A stretch of 64,000 bases of DNA from NCBI RefSeq assembly GCF_025464955.1, contig NZ_JAODNM010000040.1, positions 1 to 64,000 on the forward strand. Direction: 5' to 3'. The stretch comes from Amycolatopsis sp. Its GTDB lineage: Bacteria > Actinomycetota > Actinomycetes > Mycobacteriales > Pseudonocardiaceae. Made by a program: the position numbers and the translations under genes. Position 1 is the stretch's first letter. Each line of letters starts with the position of its first letter. Of the stretch, positions 42,268 through 51,603 are shown in pieces. The notes below the pieces were generated by a model. That model was not told the origin of the DNA. It saw only the letters and a program-made list of their open reading frames with translations, and did no database searches.

Positions 42268-45083
42268 CCCTGTTCAAGGAACCTGATCTCGGCACCCCCG
42301 CCCGCCCCGGCGCGGCGACCGTTTCGGTGGAAGTGGACGGGCTGCCGGTCATGGTCCCGGAAGGCACGTCCGTCCTGCGCGCGGCCGCGTTGTCCGGTAT
42401 CGAAATTCCGAAGCTGTGCGCCACCGACAGCCTGGAAGCCTTCGGTTCCTGCCGCCTTTGCCTCGTCGAAATCGATGGCCGCCGCGGCACACCGGCGTCC
42501 TGCACCACGCCCGTCGCCGAGGGCATGAAAGTCCGCACGCAGACGCCGAAACTGGAGAAACTGCGTCAAGGCGTGATGGAGCTGTACATTTCCGACCACC
42601 CGCTCGACTGCCTCACCTGCGCGGCCAACGGCGACTGCGAATTGCAGGACATGTCCGGTGCGGTCGGCCTGCGGCAGGTCCGGTACGGGTACGAGGGCGA
42701 GAACCACCTCGAGCTGGAAACCGACCACAGCAACCCCTATTTCGACTTCGACGCTTCGAAGTGCATCTCCTGCTCCCGTTGTGTCCGCGCCTGCGGTGAG
42801 GTCCAAGGCACGTTCGCGCTGACGATCGAGGGCCGCGGGTTCGAGTCGAAAGTGTCCGCCGGTGCCGGCGAGCAGTTCATGGACTCCGAGTGTGTGTCGT
42901 GCGGGGCGTGTGTCCAGGCCTGCCCGACGGCCACGCTGCAGGAGAAGTCCGTGGTGCAGCTGGGTATGCCGAGCCGCAGCGTGATCACGACGTGTGCGTA
43001 CTGCGGGGTCGGCTGCTCGTTCAAGGCCGAGCTGCGCGGTGACGAACTGGTGCGGATGGTGCCGTACAAGGACGGCGGCGCGAACGAGGGTCACTCGTGT
43101 GTCAAAGGCAGGTTCGCGTTCGGCTACGCGAGTCACCCTGATCGGCAGATGAACCCGATGATCCGCGAGAGCATCACCGACGAGTGGCAGGTGGTCGACT
43201 GGGACACCGCCATCACCCGGGTGGCGGATCGTATGCGCGAGGTGCAAGCGCGCTACGGCGTCGGCGCGATCGGGGGAATCACGTCGTCGCGCTGCACGAA
43301 CGAAGAGGTGTACGCGGTCCAGAAGATGGTGCGCGCGGCGTTCGGCAACAACAACGTCGACACCTGCGCCCGCGTCTGCCACTCGCCGACGGGGTACGGG
43401 CTGAACCAGACATTCGGCACTTCGGCGGGCACGCAGGACTTCAAGTCGGTGGCCAAGGCGGACGTCATCGTCGTCATCGGCGCGAACCCGACCGACGGGC
43501 ACCCCGTATTCGCCTCCCGGATGAAACGCCGGTTGCGTGAAGGCGCGAAGCTCGTCGTCATCGACCCTCGCCGGATCGATCTCGTGCGCTCGCCGCACAT
43601 CGAGGCCGCGCACCATCTCCAGCTCGCCCCCGGCAGCAACGTCGCCGTGGTCAACGCGATGGCACACGTGGTCGTCACCGAGGGGCTCGTCGACGAGTCG
43701 TTCGTAGCTGCGCGCTGTGAGGACTTCGAAGGCTGGGCGGAGTTCATCGCGCGGCCCGAGAACAGCCCGGAGGCCACCGAGCCGATCACCGGCGTGCCCG
43801 CGGCGGACCTGCGCGCCGCCGCGAGGCTCTACGCGGAAGCCGGCAATGCGGCCATCTACTACGGGCTCGGCGTCACCGAGCACAGCCAGGGTTCGACCAT
43901 GGTGATGGGGATGGCGAACCTGGCCATGGCCACCGGCAACATCGGCCGCGAGGGCGTCGGCATCAACCCGCTGCGCGGCCAGAACAACGTCCAGGGTTCC
44001 TGCGACATGGGCTCGTTCCCGCACGAGCTTCCCGGCTACCGGCACGTGTCCGACGACGCCGTGCGCGAGGTGTTCGAGAACCTCTGGGGCCGCTCGATCA
44101 TGGCCGAACCCGGGCTGCGGATCCCGAACATGTTCGACGCCGCCATCGACGGCACGTTCCGCGCGCTGTTCGTGCACGGCGAGGACATCGCGCAGTCCGA
44201 CCCGAACCTCAAACACGTCACCTCGGCACTCGCCGCGATGGACCTCGTCGTCGTGCAGGACCTGTTCTTGAACGAAACGGCCAAGTTCGCGCACGTCTTC
44301 CTGCCCGGGACGTCGTTCCTCGAGAAGGACGGCACCTTCACCAACGCCGAACGGCGGATCAACCGCGTACGCCCGGTAATGGCGCCGAAGACCGGCAAAC
44401 ACGAATGGCAGATCGTCAGCGAGATCGCGCAGGCCATGGGTTACCCGATGTCCTATGACCACCCGCGCGAGATCATGGACGAAATCGCGTCCGTCACGCC
44501 GACGTTCGCCGGGGTGTCGTTCGAGACGCTCGACAAGCTCGGCAGCGTCCAGTGGCCGTGCAACGCGGCCGCCCCGGAAGGCACGCCGACCATGCACGTC
44601 GACAGCTTCGCGCGCGGCAAGGGCAGGTTCGTGCCGACGACGTTCGTGCCGACCGAAGAGCGCAGCACCCGCAAGTACCCGCTGATCCTGACCACGGGAC
44701 GCATCCTGAGCCAGTACAACGTCGGCGCGCAGACCCGGCGCACCGCCAACGTCGCCTGGCACCCGGAGGACCTCCTCGAGATCCACCCGCACGACGCCGA
44801 GGTGCGCGGCATCAACGACGGCGACGACGTCACGCTGTCCAGCCGGGTCGGCGCTACGACGCTGCACGCGGTGATCTCCGACCGGATGCCCGTCGGGGTC
44901 GTCTACACGACCTTCCACCACCCCGTCACCGGCGCGAACGTGGTGACGACGGAGAACTCCGACTGGGCGACCAACTGCCCGGAGTACAAGGTGACCGCGG
45001 TCCAGGTCGGCCTCACCGTGTCTACGCCGGCGTCGATCCCGGCGTCGGCGCAGGTTCCGGTGTCCGCGCTGGCGGAGCCGTGA
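42264..45083 (+). CDS. fdsA: NAD-dependent formate dehydrogenase alpha (molybdenum) subunit
   Basis: The 939-residue catalytic subunit oxidises formate to CO2. The N-terminal NuoG-like part has a [2Fe-2S] site (CATDSLEAFGSCRLC), a His/Cys cluster region and two 4Fe-4S motifs (CISCSRCVRAC, CVSCGACVQACP). The molybdopterin domain begins at CAYCGVGC. The active-site ligand is Cys372 in ARVCHSPTGYG, so this is a cysteine and not a selenocysteine enzyme. HHPVTGANVVTTE near the C-terminus binds the cofactor. The length matches FdsA. No fdhD sulfurtransferase gene lies in the window, so it must be elsewhere. A 938-residue antisense ORF is a shadow. Confidence 0.96.
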   Translation: MTLFKEPDLGTPARPGAATVSVEVDGLPVMVPEGTSVLRAAALSGIEIPKLCATDSLEAFGSCRLCLVEIDGRRGTPASCTTPVAEGMKVRTQTPKLEKLRQGVMELYISDHPLDCLTCAANGDCELQDMSGAVGLRQVRYGYEGENHLELETDHSNPYFDFDASKCISCSRCVRACGEVQGTFALTIEGRGFESKVSAGAGEQFMDSECVSCGACVQACPTATLQEKSVVQLGMPSRSVITTCAYCGVGCSFKAELRGDELVRMVPYKDGGANEGHSCVKGRFAFGYASHPDRQMNPMIRESITDEWQVVDWDTAITRVADRMREVQARYGVGAIGGITSSRCTNEEVYAVQKMVRAAFGNNNVDTCARVCHSPTGYGLNQTFGTSAGTQDFKSVAKADVIVVIGANPTDGHPVFASRMKRRLREGAKLVVIDPRRIDLVRSPHIEAAHHLQLAPGSNVAVVNAMAHVVVTEGLVDESFVAARCEDFEGWAEFIARPENSPEATEPITGVPAADLRAAARLYAEAGNAAIYYGLGVTEHSQGSTMVMGMANLAMATGNIGREGVGINPLRGQNNVQGSCDMGSFPHELPGYRHVSDDAVREVFENLWGRSIMAEPGLRIPNMFDAAIDGTFRALFVHGEDIAQSDPNLKHVTSALAAMDLVVVQDLFLNETAKFAHVFLPGTSFLEKDGTFTNAERRINRVRPVMAPKTGKHEWQIVSEIAQAMGYPMSYDHPREIMDEIASVTPTFAGVSFETLDKLGSVQWPCNAAAPEGTPTMHVDSFARGKGRFVPTTFVPTEERSTRKYPLILTTGRILSQYNVGAQTRRTANVAWHPEDLLEIHPHDAEVRGINDGDDVTLSSRVGATTLHAVISDRMPVGVVYTTFHHPVTGANVVTTENSDWATNCPEYKVTAVQVGLTVSTPASIPASAQVPVSALAEP

Positions 45084-45292
45084 CGCATCCGGGGTCGCCT
45101 CAGGTCAGGCTGGTCAACGAGATCGCGCTGCAGTTCGCGCACCAGCCCCCGGACACCGCGGCCGAGGCGATCGCCGGGCATCTCCGCAAGTTCTGGGATC
45201 CGCGGATGCGCGCGGACCTGATGCACCGCGCGGAGGTGGAAGCCGAGGAGTTGGCCCCGCTCGCGCTGGCCGCCGTCCGGCTGCTGCGCTGA
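45080..45292 (+). CDS. fdsD: Formate dehydrogenase delta subunit
   Basis: This short 70-residue protein overlaps the fdsA stop (GTGA). It matches the FdsD family: LVNEIALQFAHQPPDTAAEAIAGHLRKFWDP near the N-terminus (quoted in part to locate it), the HLRKFWDPRMR motif and a C-terminal helix of Ala/Leu residues. FdsD is the smallest subunit of the soluble formate dehydrogenase and is needed for cofactor-loaded assembly in characterised systems. Its position as the last gene fits fdsGBAD-type operons in which the accessory fdsC is separate. Confidence 0.88.
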   Translation: MTHPGSPQVRLVNEIALQFAHQPPDTAAEAIAGHLRKFWDPRMRADLMHRAEVEAEELAPLALAAVRLLR

Positions 45293-45309
45293 GCATGTCC
45301 GCCGGTTCC

Positions 45310-45351
45310 GGCGGCCGTGGGCAGACCCCCAGTTCGCTGCCCACGGCCGCC
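45310..45351 (+). terminator. Terminator of the formate dehydrogenase operon
   Basis: GGCGGCCGTGGGCAG pairs perfectly with its complement (45337-45351) around a 12-base loop, 18 bases after fdsD. No T-tract follows (GTGTAGC), so it is an I-shaped hairpin. The remaining 193 bases to the next gene hold no gene; a CTAGAGTAGG near 45483 could be a promoter element of the nSTAND gene. Confidence 0.75.
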
Positions 45352-45544
45352 GTGTAGCTCGCACTCGGCCGGTTTCCGCGGCGCTTGCGGCTTCAGCCGG
45401 TCTTGCGAAGGAGTCTCGCCCACTGCGCTCCTCCGGCGAAACATCGCGTCGGTACCGAGCGAAGAATTCCAAGGTCAGGCCGCTAGAGTAGGTTTCCGGT
45501 CCGGATCCGGACCGGATCGTGACTTCCGGGGAGGGCGTCGGCTA

Positions 45545-48500
45545 GTGGTCGATCGGGAAGTCGGGCTTCCTCGCGCGGTGTTCGCGGAGCGGTTCGCGAC
45601 CCTGTACACCGAGGCAGGCACCCCCTCGTTGAACCGGGTTTCCGAATCGGTCGTCCGAGCGCGGCGGGCCGACGAACGCGGCCAACCCGTGCGAGTGACA
45701 CCGCAGCGGATCAGTGACTGGCGGCGCGGGCGGAACGTCCCCGCCCGATTCTCCGCGCTCGCCGCCGTACTCGAAGTTCTCGTCGGGCAGGCGCGGAAGG
45801 CGACGCCTGTGCCGGTCATCGAGGGCCTGTACGACGTCAAGCAGTGGCGGACGTGGTGGGAAGAGGCGCTGGCGAGTCCGGTCGGCGAAATCGAAGACTT
45901 CCCGAGCGAAGCATCCCCGGCCGGCGAGGTCTGCCCGTATCCCGGGCTGGCCGCGTTCACCCAGGAGGACGTCGCCTGGTTCTTCGGCCGCGAGCGCAGC
46001 ACCAACGCCCTGATCCGGCGGTTGCGCCAGGCCGTCGAGACCGGCGGGATCGTGATGCTGACCGGGGCCTCCGGAGCGGGCAAGTCCTCGCTGATCCGAG
46101 CCGGGCTGATGTCCGCGGTCGCCAAGCGGAAGCTCGCGGGTGAAACCGAGCCAGCGGCAGTAGTCGTGATGACACCGGGTTCGGAGCCGCTGGCCGAGCT
46201 CAGCCGTCAGGTTCCCGAGCTGGCCGAACTCGTCGCCCGGGCGGATCCTGTCCAGCCTGGCGAGGTCGAAACGGCCCTGACCAGGTCGCACAGCCGCTGG
46301 CTCCTGATTGTCGACCAGTTCGAAGAAGTCTTCACCCTGTGCACCGACCCCTGGCAGCGACAGCGGTTCGTCGAGTTGCTGGCGGCGGCGTGCACGTTGC
46401 CCGATGACGGCGTCGGCAGGCCGGCGTCGGTGCTGATCGGCGTCCGGGCGGACTTCTACGGCCAATGCCTGGACTACCCGGAGCTGTCCCAGGCGCTGCA
46501 GGACAGGCAGCTGGTGCTGGGGCCGATGACGAACCCGGAGATCCAGGAGGCGGTGTCAGGTCCGGCGAAAGCGGTGGGACTCCGCCTCGAGCCGGGTTTG
46601 ACCGACCTGCTGCTGCGTGACCTGGGCGTCGCCGACAACGCTTCGGGCAACGCCCAGCAGGGAAAATACAGCTCGGGAGCACTCCCCCTGCTGTCCCACG
46701 CGCTACTGGCGACCTGGCAGCGCCGGGATTCCGGCGAACTCACCATCGCCGGCTACCTGGCGGCCGGCGGGATCCATGGGGCGGTGGCGGCGACAGCCGA
46801 ACAGGCCTGGGCCGATCTGGAGGAGTCCGGGCGCGCCGTCGTCCGGGCGATGCTGCTCCGCCTGGTCCGGGTCGATCGGGACGGTCAGGACACCCGCCGG
46901 ACGATGCCGCGGCAGGCGCTGCTGGACCAGCTCACCGATCCCGCCGCCGGCGCCGACGCGTTGGAAGTGCTGGCGACCGCCCGCCTGGTGACGCTCGACG
47001 CCGACGATGTCCAAATCACCCACGAAGCGCTGCTCCACGCGTGGCCGCGCCTTCGGAAGTGGGTCGACGAAGACCGATCCGAGATCCTCGTCAGGCAGCG
47101 GCTCGAAGACGACGCCGAAGAGTGGCAGGCGCAGGGCCGGGAGGCCTACCTGCTGTATCGCGGCGGACGGCTCGGGGCCGCCGAGCAGGGTGTCAATTCC
47201 GCCGGTTCCTACGCGACGACCGGCCTGGCCAGCGAGTTCCTGCGGAAGTCGGTCCATTACCGGCGCCGGTCCTCGTGGATCCGCCGCGGGGGGATCGCAC
47301 TGGTCGCGGTGTTCGCGCTGATCGCGACCACGACCGCGGTGATCGCCTCCAACGAGCGCGACGACGCGGTGTTCCGGCAGGTCGTCGCGGAAGCCGACCG
47401 CCTGCAGGACACGGCACCTTCACTGTCCGCGCAGATCGACCTGGTGGCGCACCAGCTGCGTCCGAACGACCAAAGCGTGTACGACCGCCTGATCCCGACG
47501 CAGAACACGCCACTCGCGACGCCGCTCATCGGGCACCAAGGCGCCGTCTACCTGACGACGTTCAGCCCGGACGGCCGCACGCTCGCGACGGCGAGTTACG
47601 ACCACACCGTCCGGCTGTGGGACGTCCAGGATCGCGCGCACCCGAAGCCGCTGGGGCTGCCGTTGCTCGGGCACACCAGCTGGGTGAGCTCGGCGGTGTT
47701 CAGCCCGGACGGGAACCTCCTGGCCACCGCGGGCGACGATCAGAGCATCCGGCTGTGGGACGTCGCCGATCCCGCGCACCCGTTCCTGCTCGGGCAACCG
47801 CACAGCAGCGGCTCGGGCACCATCTACCTCATCACGTTCAGCCCCGACGGCCGCACGATCGCCGCCGCCAACGAAGACCACACGGTCCGGCTCTGGAACG
47901 TCAGTGATCCCGAGCAGACCACGCAGCTCGGTCAACCGCTGACCGGGCACACCGCGCGCGTCCGATCGGTGGCGTTCAGCCCGGACGGGCGCACGCTCGC
48001 GGCGGGCGGGGACGACTCGAGCATCCTCATGTGGAACGTGGCCAACCCGGCGGAGGCCGTCCGCATCGGGTCTCCGCTGGTCGCCAGTACCGGGGTTGTC
48101 CATACGGTCGAGTTCAGTCCCAACAGTCGCACGCTGGCCAGCGGCGGGTACGACGACAACACCATCCGGCTGTGGGACGTCACAGATCCTCGGCAGGCCG
48201 CGCCGCTCGGCGTGCCACTGGTCGGGCATACCGCGTCCGTGTGGTCGGTCGCGTTCAGTCCCAACGGCCAGATGCTCGCGTCGACGGGCTCCGACAACAC
48301 CGCCAGGCTGTGGAACACCGCCGACCCGACCCACGTAACGCAGCTCGGCCAACCCCTCACCGACACCGTCCCGCTCTCCTACGCCGTCGGGTTCAGCCCG
48401 GACGGGAGAAGTCTCGCGTCCGGTAGCAATGACGGAACGGTCCTCCTGTGGTCGCTTCCGCCGCAGGTCCTGACCGGACACACCGCCGCGGTCACGGCCT

Positions 48501-49507
48501 CGGTAATCAGCCCGGACGGACGCCTGCTGGTCACCACGTCGAGGGACAAGACCGCGCGCCTCTGGAACGTGAGCGATCCAGCGCATCCCACCCCCGTCGG
48601 GCCGCCGCTGACCGGGGACACCGGAACAATCGGCGCGGCCGCCTTCGGCGCGAACGGGCGTCTACTGGCAACGGCGGGTTCGGACCACGATCAGACGGTC
48701 CGACTCTGGAACCTGACGAACCCAGCCGCGCCCAAGCCGTGGGGGCAGGCGCTGAACCTGAACACGCGGTATGCCGCTCCCCTGGCGATCAGCCCGGACG
48801 GGCGCACACTGGTCACCGGTGTGGACGACCAAACGCTTCAGTTGTGGGACATCAGCAATCCGGCCCATCCCGTGTCCGTCGGACGGCAGCTCACCGGACA
48901 CACCGGCTACGTCGTCGACGTCGAGTTCAGCCCCGACGGCCGCACGCTCGCCACCGCGAGCAGCGACCAGACAGTCCGGCTCTGGAACGTCGCGGATCCG
49001 CGAAATCCATCCGCCATCGGCCAGCCACTCGGCGGCTACAACAAGGGCGCGCGCTCCCTCGCCTTCAGCCCCGACGGGCACACACTCGCGGCGGGCAGCG
49101 ACGACGCGTCGATCCGCCTGTGGAACGTCCAAGACCCGGCGAACCCGGCCCCCATCGGCGCACCGCTGCTGGGACACACCAAAGCCGTCCTCGCGGTGGC
49201 GTTCAGTCCCGACGGGCACACCCTGGTCAGCAGCAGCGCCGACACCACCGTCCGGCTCTGGAACCTCGCGGACTCGAGCAGTCAGGAGTTCGTCGGCCAA
49301 GCCGTCAGCGGCCCCAACACCGGGATCACGCTGAGCCCGGACGGCAAGTTCCTCGCCGCCGCCGGCGACGACAACGCCGTCCGCATCTGGTCCCTCGACG
49401 CAACCCACGCCCAACAGCGCATCTGCTCCGACACCAGCGGCGTCCTGACGCCGGAACAGTGGCAGCAACACCTACCGCAGCTGGACTACAAGCCACCCTG
49501 CGGCTAA
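45545..49507 (+). CDS. nSTAND-type NTPase with transmembrane helix and WD40 repeats
   Basis: This 1320-residue signalling NTPase has an N-terminal ~120-residue helical region with an HTH-like character (RVTPQRISDWRRGRNVPARFSALAAVLEVL, in part). The NTPase domain (about 130-440) has Walker A GASGAGKSS (Lys180) and Walker B WLLIVDQFEEVF. A winged-helix region ends about residue 540, then a transmembrane helix (about 580-603, ALVAVFALIATTTAVIA). Outer or second-half WD40 blades (about 658-1310, roughly 14 repeats of GHT..V..V.FSPDG..LA...D.T.RLWN) follow. GTG at 45545 has GGGAGGG upstream; the frame opens earlier without support. This architecture is typical of actinobacterial multicellularity or defence sensors. 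Confidence 0.88.
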   Translation: MVDREVGLPRAVFAERFATLYTEAGTPSLNRVSESVVRARRADERGQPVRVTPQRISDWRRGRNVPARFSALAAVLEVLVGQARKATPVPVIEGLYDVKQWRTWWEEALASPVGEIEDFPSEASPAGEVCPYPGLAAFTQEDVAWFFGRERSTNALIRRLRQAVETGGIVMLTGASGAGKSSLIRAGLMSAVAKRKLAGETEPAAVVVMTPGSEPLAELSRQVPELAELVARADPVQPGEVETALTRSHSRWLLIVDQFEEVFTLCTDPWQRQRFVELLAAACTLPDDGVGRPASVLIGVRADFYGQCLDYPELSQALQDRQLVLGPMTNPEIQEAVSGPAKAVGLRLEPGLTDLLLRDLGVADNASGNAQQGKYSSGALPLLSHALLATWQRRDSGELTIAGYLAAGGIHGAVAATAEQAWADLEESGRAVVRAMLLRLVRVDRDGQDTRRTMPRQALLDQLTDPAAGADALEVLATARLVTLDADDVQITHEALLHAWPRLRKWVDEDRSEILVRQRLEDDAEEWQAQGREAYLLYRGGRLGAAEQGVNSAGSYATTGLASEFLRKSVHYRRRSSWIRRGGIALVAVFALIATTTAVIASNERDDAVFRQVVAEADRLQDTAPSLSAQIDLVAHQLRPNDQSVYDRLIPTQNTPLATPLIGHQGAVYLTTFSPDGRTLATASYDHTVRLWDVQDRAHPKPLGLPLLGHTSWVSSAVFSPDGNLLATAGDDQSIRLWDVADPAHPFLLGQPHSSGSGTIYLITFSPDGRTIAAANEDHTVRLWNVSDPEQTTQLGQPLTGHTARVRSVAFSPDGRTLAAGGDDSSILMWNVANPAEAVRIGSPLVASTGVVHTVEFSPNSRTLASGGYDDNTIRLWDVTDPRQAAPLGVPLVGHTASVWSVAFSPNGQMLASTGSDNTARLWNTADPTHVTQLGQPLTDTVPLSYAVGFSPDGRSLASGSNDGTVLLWSLPPQVLTGHTAAVTASVISPDGRLLVTTSRDKTARLWNVSDPAHPTPVGPPLTGDTGTIGAAAFGANGRLLATAGSDHDQTVRLWNLTNPAAPKPWGQALNLNTRYAAPLAISPDGRTLVTGVDDQTLQLWDISNPAHPVSVGRQLTGHTGYVVDVEFSPDGRTLATASSDQTVRLWNVADPRNPSAIGQPLGGYNKGARSLAFSPDGHTLAAGSDDASIRLWNVQDPANPAPIGAPLLGHTKAVLAVAFSPDGHTLVSSSADTTVRLWNLADSSSQEFVGQAVSGPNTGITLSPDGKFLAAAGDDNAVRIWSLDATHAQQRICSDTSGVLTPEQWQQHLPQLDYKPPCG

Positions 49508-49520
49508 CCCGGAGCCTGAC

Positions 49521-49643
49521 CTTGTGAGTGACGGCGCCGGTTGGAACCGGCTGTTGACACCTACGGGGGCGTCGGCGGCGGTGCCGTAATCTGGTCCGCT
49601 AGCGGCTTTCGGACGCGCCTCTAGAACCGGCCGGAACCCTCAC
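49521..49643. repeat. CTCGTGAGTGTT-family diverged inverted repeat
   Basis: CTTGTGAGTGACGGCGCCGG (49521) pairs loosely, about 15 of 22, with AACCGGCCGGAACCCTCACG (49625-49644). This is a degraded copy of the family at 8.1, 11.2 and 24.9 kb. It spans the gap between the nSTAND gene and the TetR gene, which converge, and overlaps the TetR gene's end. Confidence 0.4.
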
Positions 49644-50223
49644 GACTCGGGTCGGTTGTTTGGCTGGTGACAAAGAGGTCGACGGTGCGGCGGATGTCGG
49701 CCAGGACATCCAGTGTCGGGTCCCGGAGCCACTGGATCTGCAGTCCATCGGTTACGGCGAGCAGAATGCGGGCCGCGGAGTCGTCCTCGCGCCCGAGCAG
49801 CGTGGTGATGAGTTCGCGAACGCCCTTGGCGTGGTCTTCCATGAAGGCGGCGGCGGGGTGGTCGGGCTGCGACGCGGCGGCGGTCATCTCCACGAACAGG
49901 CGGGCGAGGCCGGGCGTGCGCACCACGTCGTTGAGATAGTCGAAGACGCCGTCGTAGGTCGTCAGGTCGTATCGCTCACTCGCCGAGGCGTCCCGCGCCT
50001 GCAGGATCGCGACCAGCAGTTCGTCCTTGGAACCGAAGTAGTGCAGCACGCCGGCTTCGGTCAGCTGGACGGACTCCGCGATCGACTTCAGCGTCGGCCC
50101 CGCCGAGCCGGCCTTCGCGTAGGCCTCCAGTGCCACGCGCAAGATCTCGGCCCGCTTGGCCAGCCCCTTCGCGTAGGGACCGCGGGAGGACGTCGGCCGC
50201 GAGCCATCAGCAGAGGTAGTCAT
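49621..50223 (-). CDS. TetR/AcrR family transcriptional regulator
   Basis: This 200-residue TetR regulator has an N-terminal HTH (about 15-65: GLAKRAEILRVALEAYAKAG, LKSIAESVQLTEAGVLHYFGSKDELL) and a C-terminal ligand domain with DGVFDYLNDVV and TAAASQPDHPAAAFMEDHAKGVRELI. It diverges from the MFS/GH2/esterase/GH130 operon. Three AAAACCTAG half-sites lie in between, so it probably represses that operon and itself, released by a mannoside-derived ligand. The ligand is inferred. Confidence 0.9.
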   Translation of the reverse strand: MTTSADGSRPTSSRGPYAKGLAKRAEILRVALEAYAKAGSAGPTLKSIAESVQLTEAGVLHYFGSKDELLVAILQARDASASERYDLTTYDGVFDYLNDVVRTPGLARLFVEMTAAASQPDHPAAAFMEDHAKGVRELITTLLGREDDSAARILLAVTDGLQIQWLRDPTLDVLADIRRTVDLFVTSQTTDPSREGSGRF

Positions 50224-50226
50224 GCA

Positions 50227-50282
50227 CGAAAACCTAGCAGAACTTAAGTTCCGTGTTCAAAACCCTAGTCAAGCTAGGTTTT
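50227..50282. promoter_or_regulatory. Probable TetR operator (AAAACCTAG repeats)
   Basis: AAAACCTAG occurs at about 50229-50237, and the motif AAAACCCTAG..CTAGGTTTT forms an inverted repeat at 50259-50282 with a 4-base centre. The site lies between the divergent TetR and MFS genes and covers the likely promoters of both. It is AT-rich for this genome. Confidence 0.6.
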
Positions 50283-50334
50283 GAGGTTTACCGTGGTCCT
50301 TGCCACCGCGTCCACTGACCTTCGGAGCGCATCG

Positions 50335-51603
50335 ATGAGCTCACTCAAGAAGGCACCGCCTCCTGTTGTGACGGTCGATGTCGAGAACCGAGCCCCACGA
50401 CTGGGCCGGCTCGGTCCACTGCTCGCGCTCGGCGCGTTCTCCTGGGCCATGCCGTCGGCGGCGTCGGGCATCGTGCTTCCGGCGTTGCTGGCGACCTTGT
50501 CGGAATCGACGAAGGTCACCGATTACGCGCTGATCAGTTCGATCGGGGCAGTGGTGGCGATGATCACGACGGTCCTGGCGGGGGCGTTGTCGGATCGCAC
50601 CGTCTCCCGCTGGGGCCGACGTTCGCCCTGGATGGTCGGCGGGGCGCTGGTCGGCGGCCTCGGGTTGTTCACCGCGGGCACGACGTCGTCGCTGTGGATC
50701 ATCGCGGTGGGAGCGGCGACCTTCCAGCTCGGGCTCAGCGCGATGCTGGTGGCGCTCGGCGCGGTCCTGCCCGACCGCGTGCCGCGGGCCGCGCTGGGCA
50801 AGGCGGCCGCGCTCACCGGTCTCGGCTATCTGGTGGGCACAGCGCTGGGCGGTGTCGTCGCCGCGCCACTGGTGGCCATACCGTCCGTGGGGCTGCGGGT
50901 GGTGCCGTGGACGATGCTCGTCGCGATGGTGGCCTTCGTAATCTGGGCACCCGATAGCGACGCACGGAAGCCGCGAATCGAACGTCCCCGAATCACCGGA
51001 AGCCTCCGCGCTCACCTTCGCGAGTTCCTGCCGCCGGCGGACCGCGACTACTGGCTGGCCTTCATCGGCCGGTTCCTGGTCATCTTCGCGCTCTTCGTGG
51101 TGGTGGGCTACCAGCTCTACATCGCGACCGACATGCTCGGCCTCTCGACGGTCAGAGCCGCGAGCCTGCTCGCGCTCTGCGGTGTGCTGCTGGCGGTCTG
51201 CGCCGGCCTCAGCACCATGCTCGGCGGAGCGTGGTCCGATCGTGTCGGAGCCCGCAAACCCTTCGTCGCCGGCGCGGCGGCGCTCATCGCTTCCGGGAGC
51301 GTGTGGTTCATCATCTCGCCCTCGGTGGCCGCGCTGATCGGATTCTTCGTCGTGTCCGGGATCGGCTACGGCATCTACCTTTCGGTGGATCAGGCGTTGA
51401 TGGTCGAAGTGCTCCCGGGCTCCGGCGGCGAGGCCAAGGAGCTGGGCTTTCTATCGCTGGGCAACACGGCCCCGATCGCCGTCGCCCCGCTGATCGGCGG
51501 GGCGGTGGTCGCCGGATTCGGTTACCGGCCACTGTTCGTGATCTCCGCATGCTGTGCCGCCGCGGGCGCGACAGCCATCCTCGCGATCCGGAGGGTCCGA
51601 TGA
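50335..51603 (+). CDS. MFS transporter (sugar/oligosaccharide-type), mannoside locus
   Basis: This 422-residue permease has 12 predicted transmembrane helices. Motif-A-like GALSDRTVSRWGRRSPWMVGG follows helix 2, and a second loop GAWSDRVGARKPFVAG occurs in the C-terminal half. The GRRSPW signature is shared by sugar-cation symporter-like MFS members, so it probably imports manno-oligosaccharides or a glycoside. ATG at 50335 (MSSLKKAPPPV) is chosen because GGAG lies 8 bases before it; a TTG 54 bases upstream opens the frame. The stop overlaps the GH2 start (ATGA), so the two are coupled. Confidence 0.85.
   Translation: MSSLKKAPPPVVTVDVENRAPRLGRLGPLLALGAFSWAMPSAASGIVLPALLATLSESTKVTDYALISSIGAVVAMITTVLAGALSDRTVSRWGRRSPWMVGGALVGGLGLFTAGTTSSLWIIAVGAATFQLGLSAMLVALGAVLPDRVPRAALGKAAALTGLGYLVGTALGGVVAAPLVAIPSVGLRVVPWTMLVAMVAFVIWAPDSDARKPRIERPRITGSLRAHLREFLPPADRDYWLAFIGRFLVIFALFVVVGYQLYIATDMLGLSTVRAASLLALCGVLLAVCAGLSTMLGGAWSDRVGARKPFVAGAAALIASGSVWFIISPSVAALIGFFVVSGIGYGIYLSVDQALMVEVLPGSGGEAKELGFLSLGNTAPIAVAPLIGGAVVAGFGYRPLFVISACCAAAGATAILAIRRVR

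Noticed and set aside
42105..44921. 938-residue ORF antisense to fdsA
   Set aside because: Long but shadowed by an unambiguous molybdenum enzyme with all cluster motifs. Similar antisense ORFs occur opposite htpG and the amidase.
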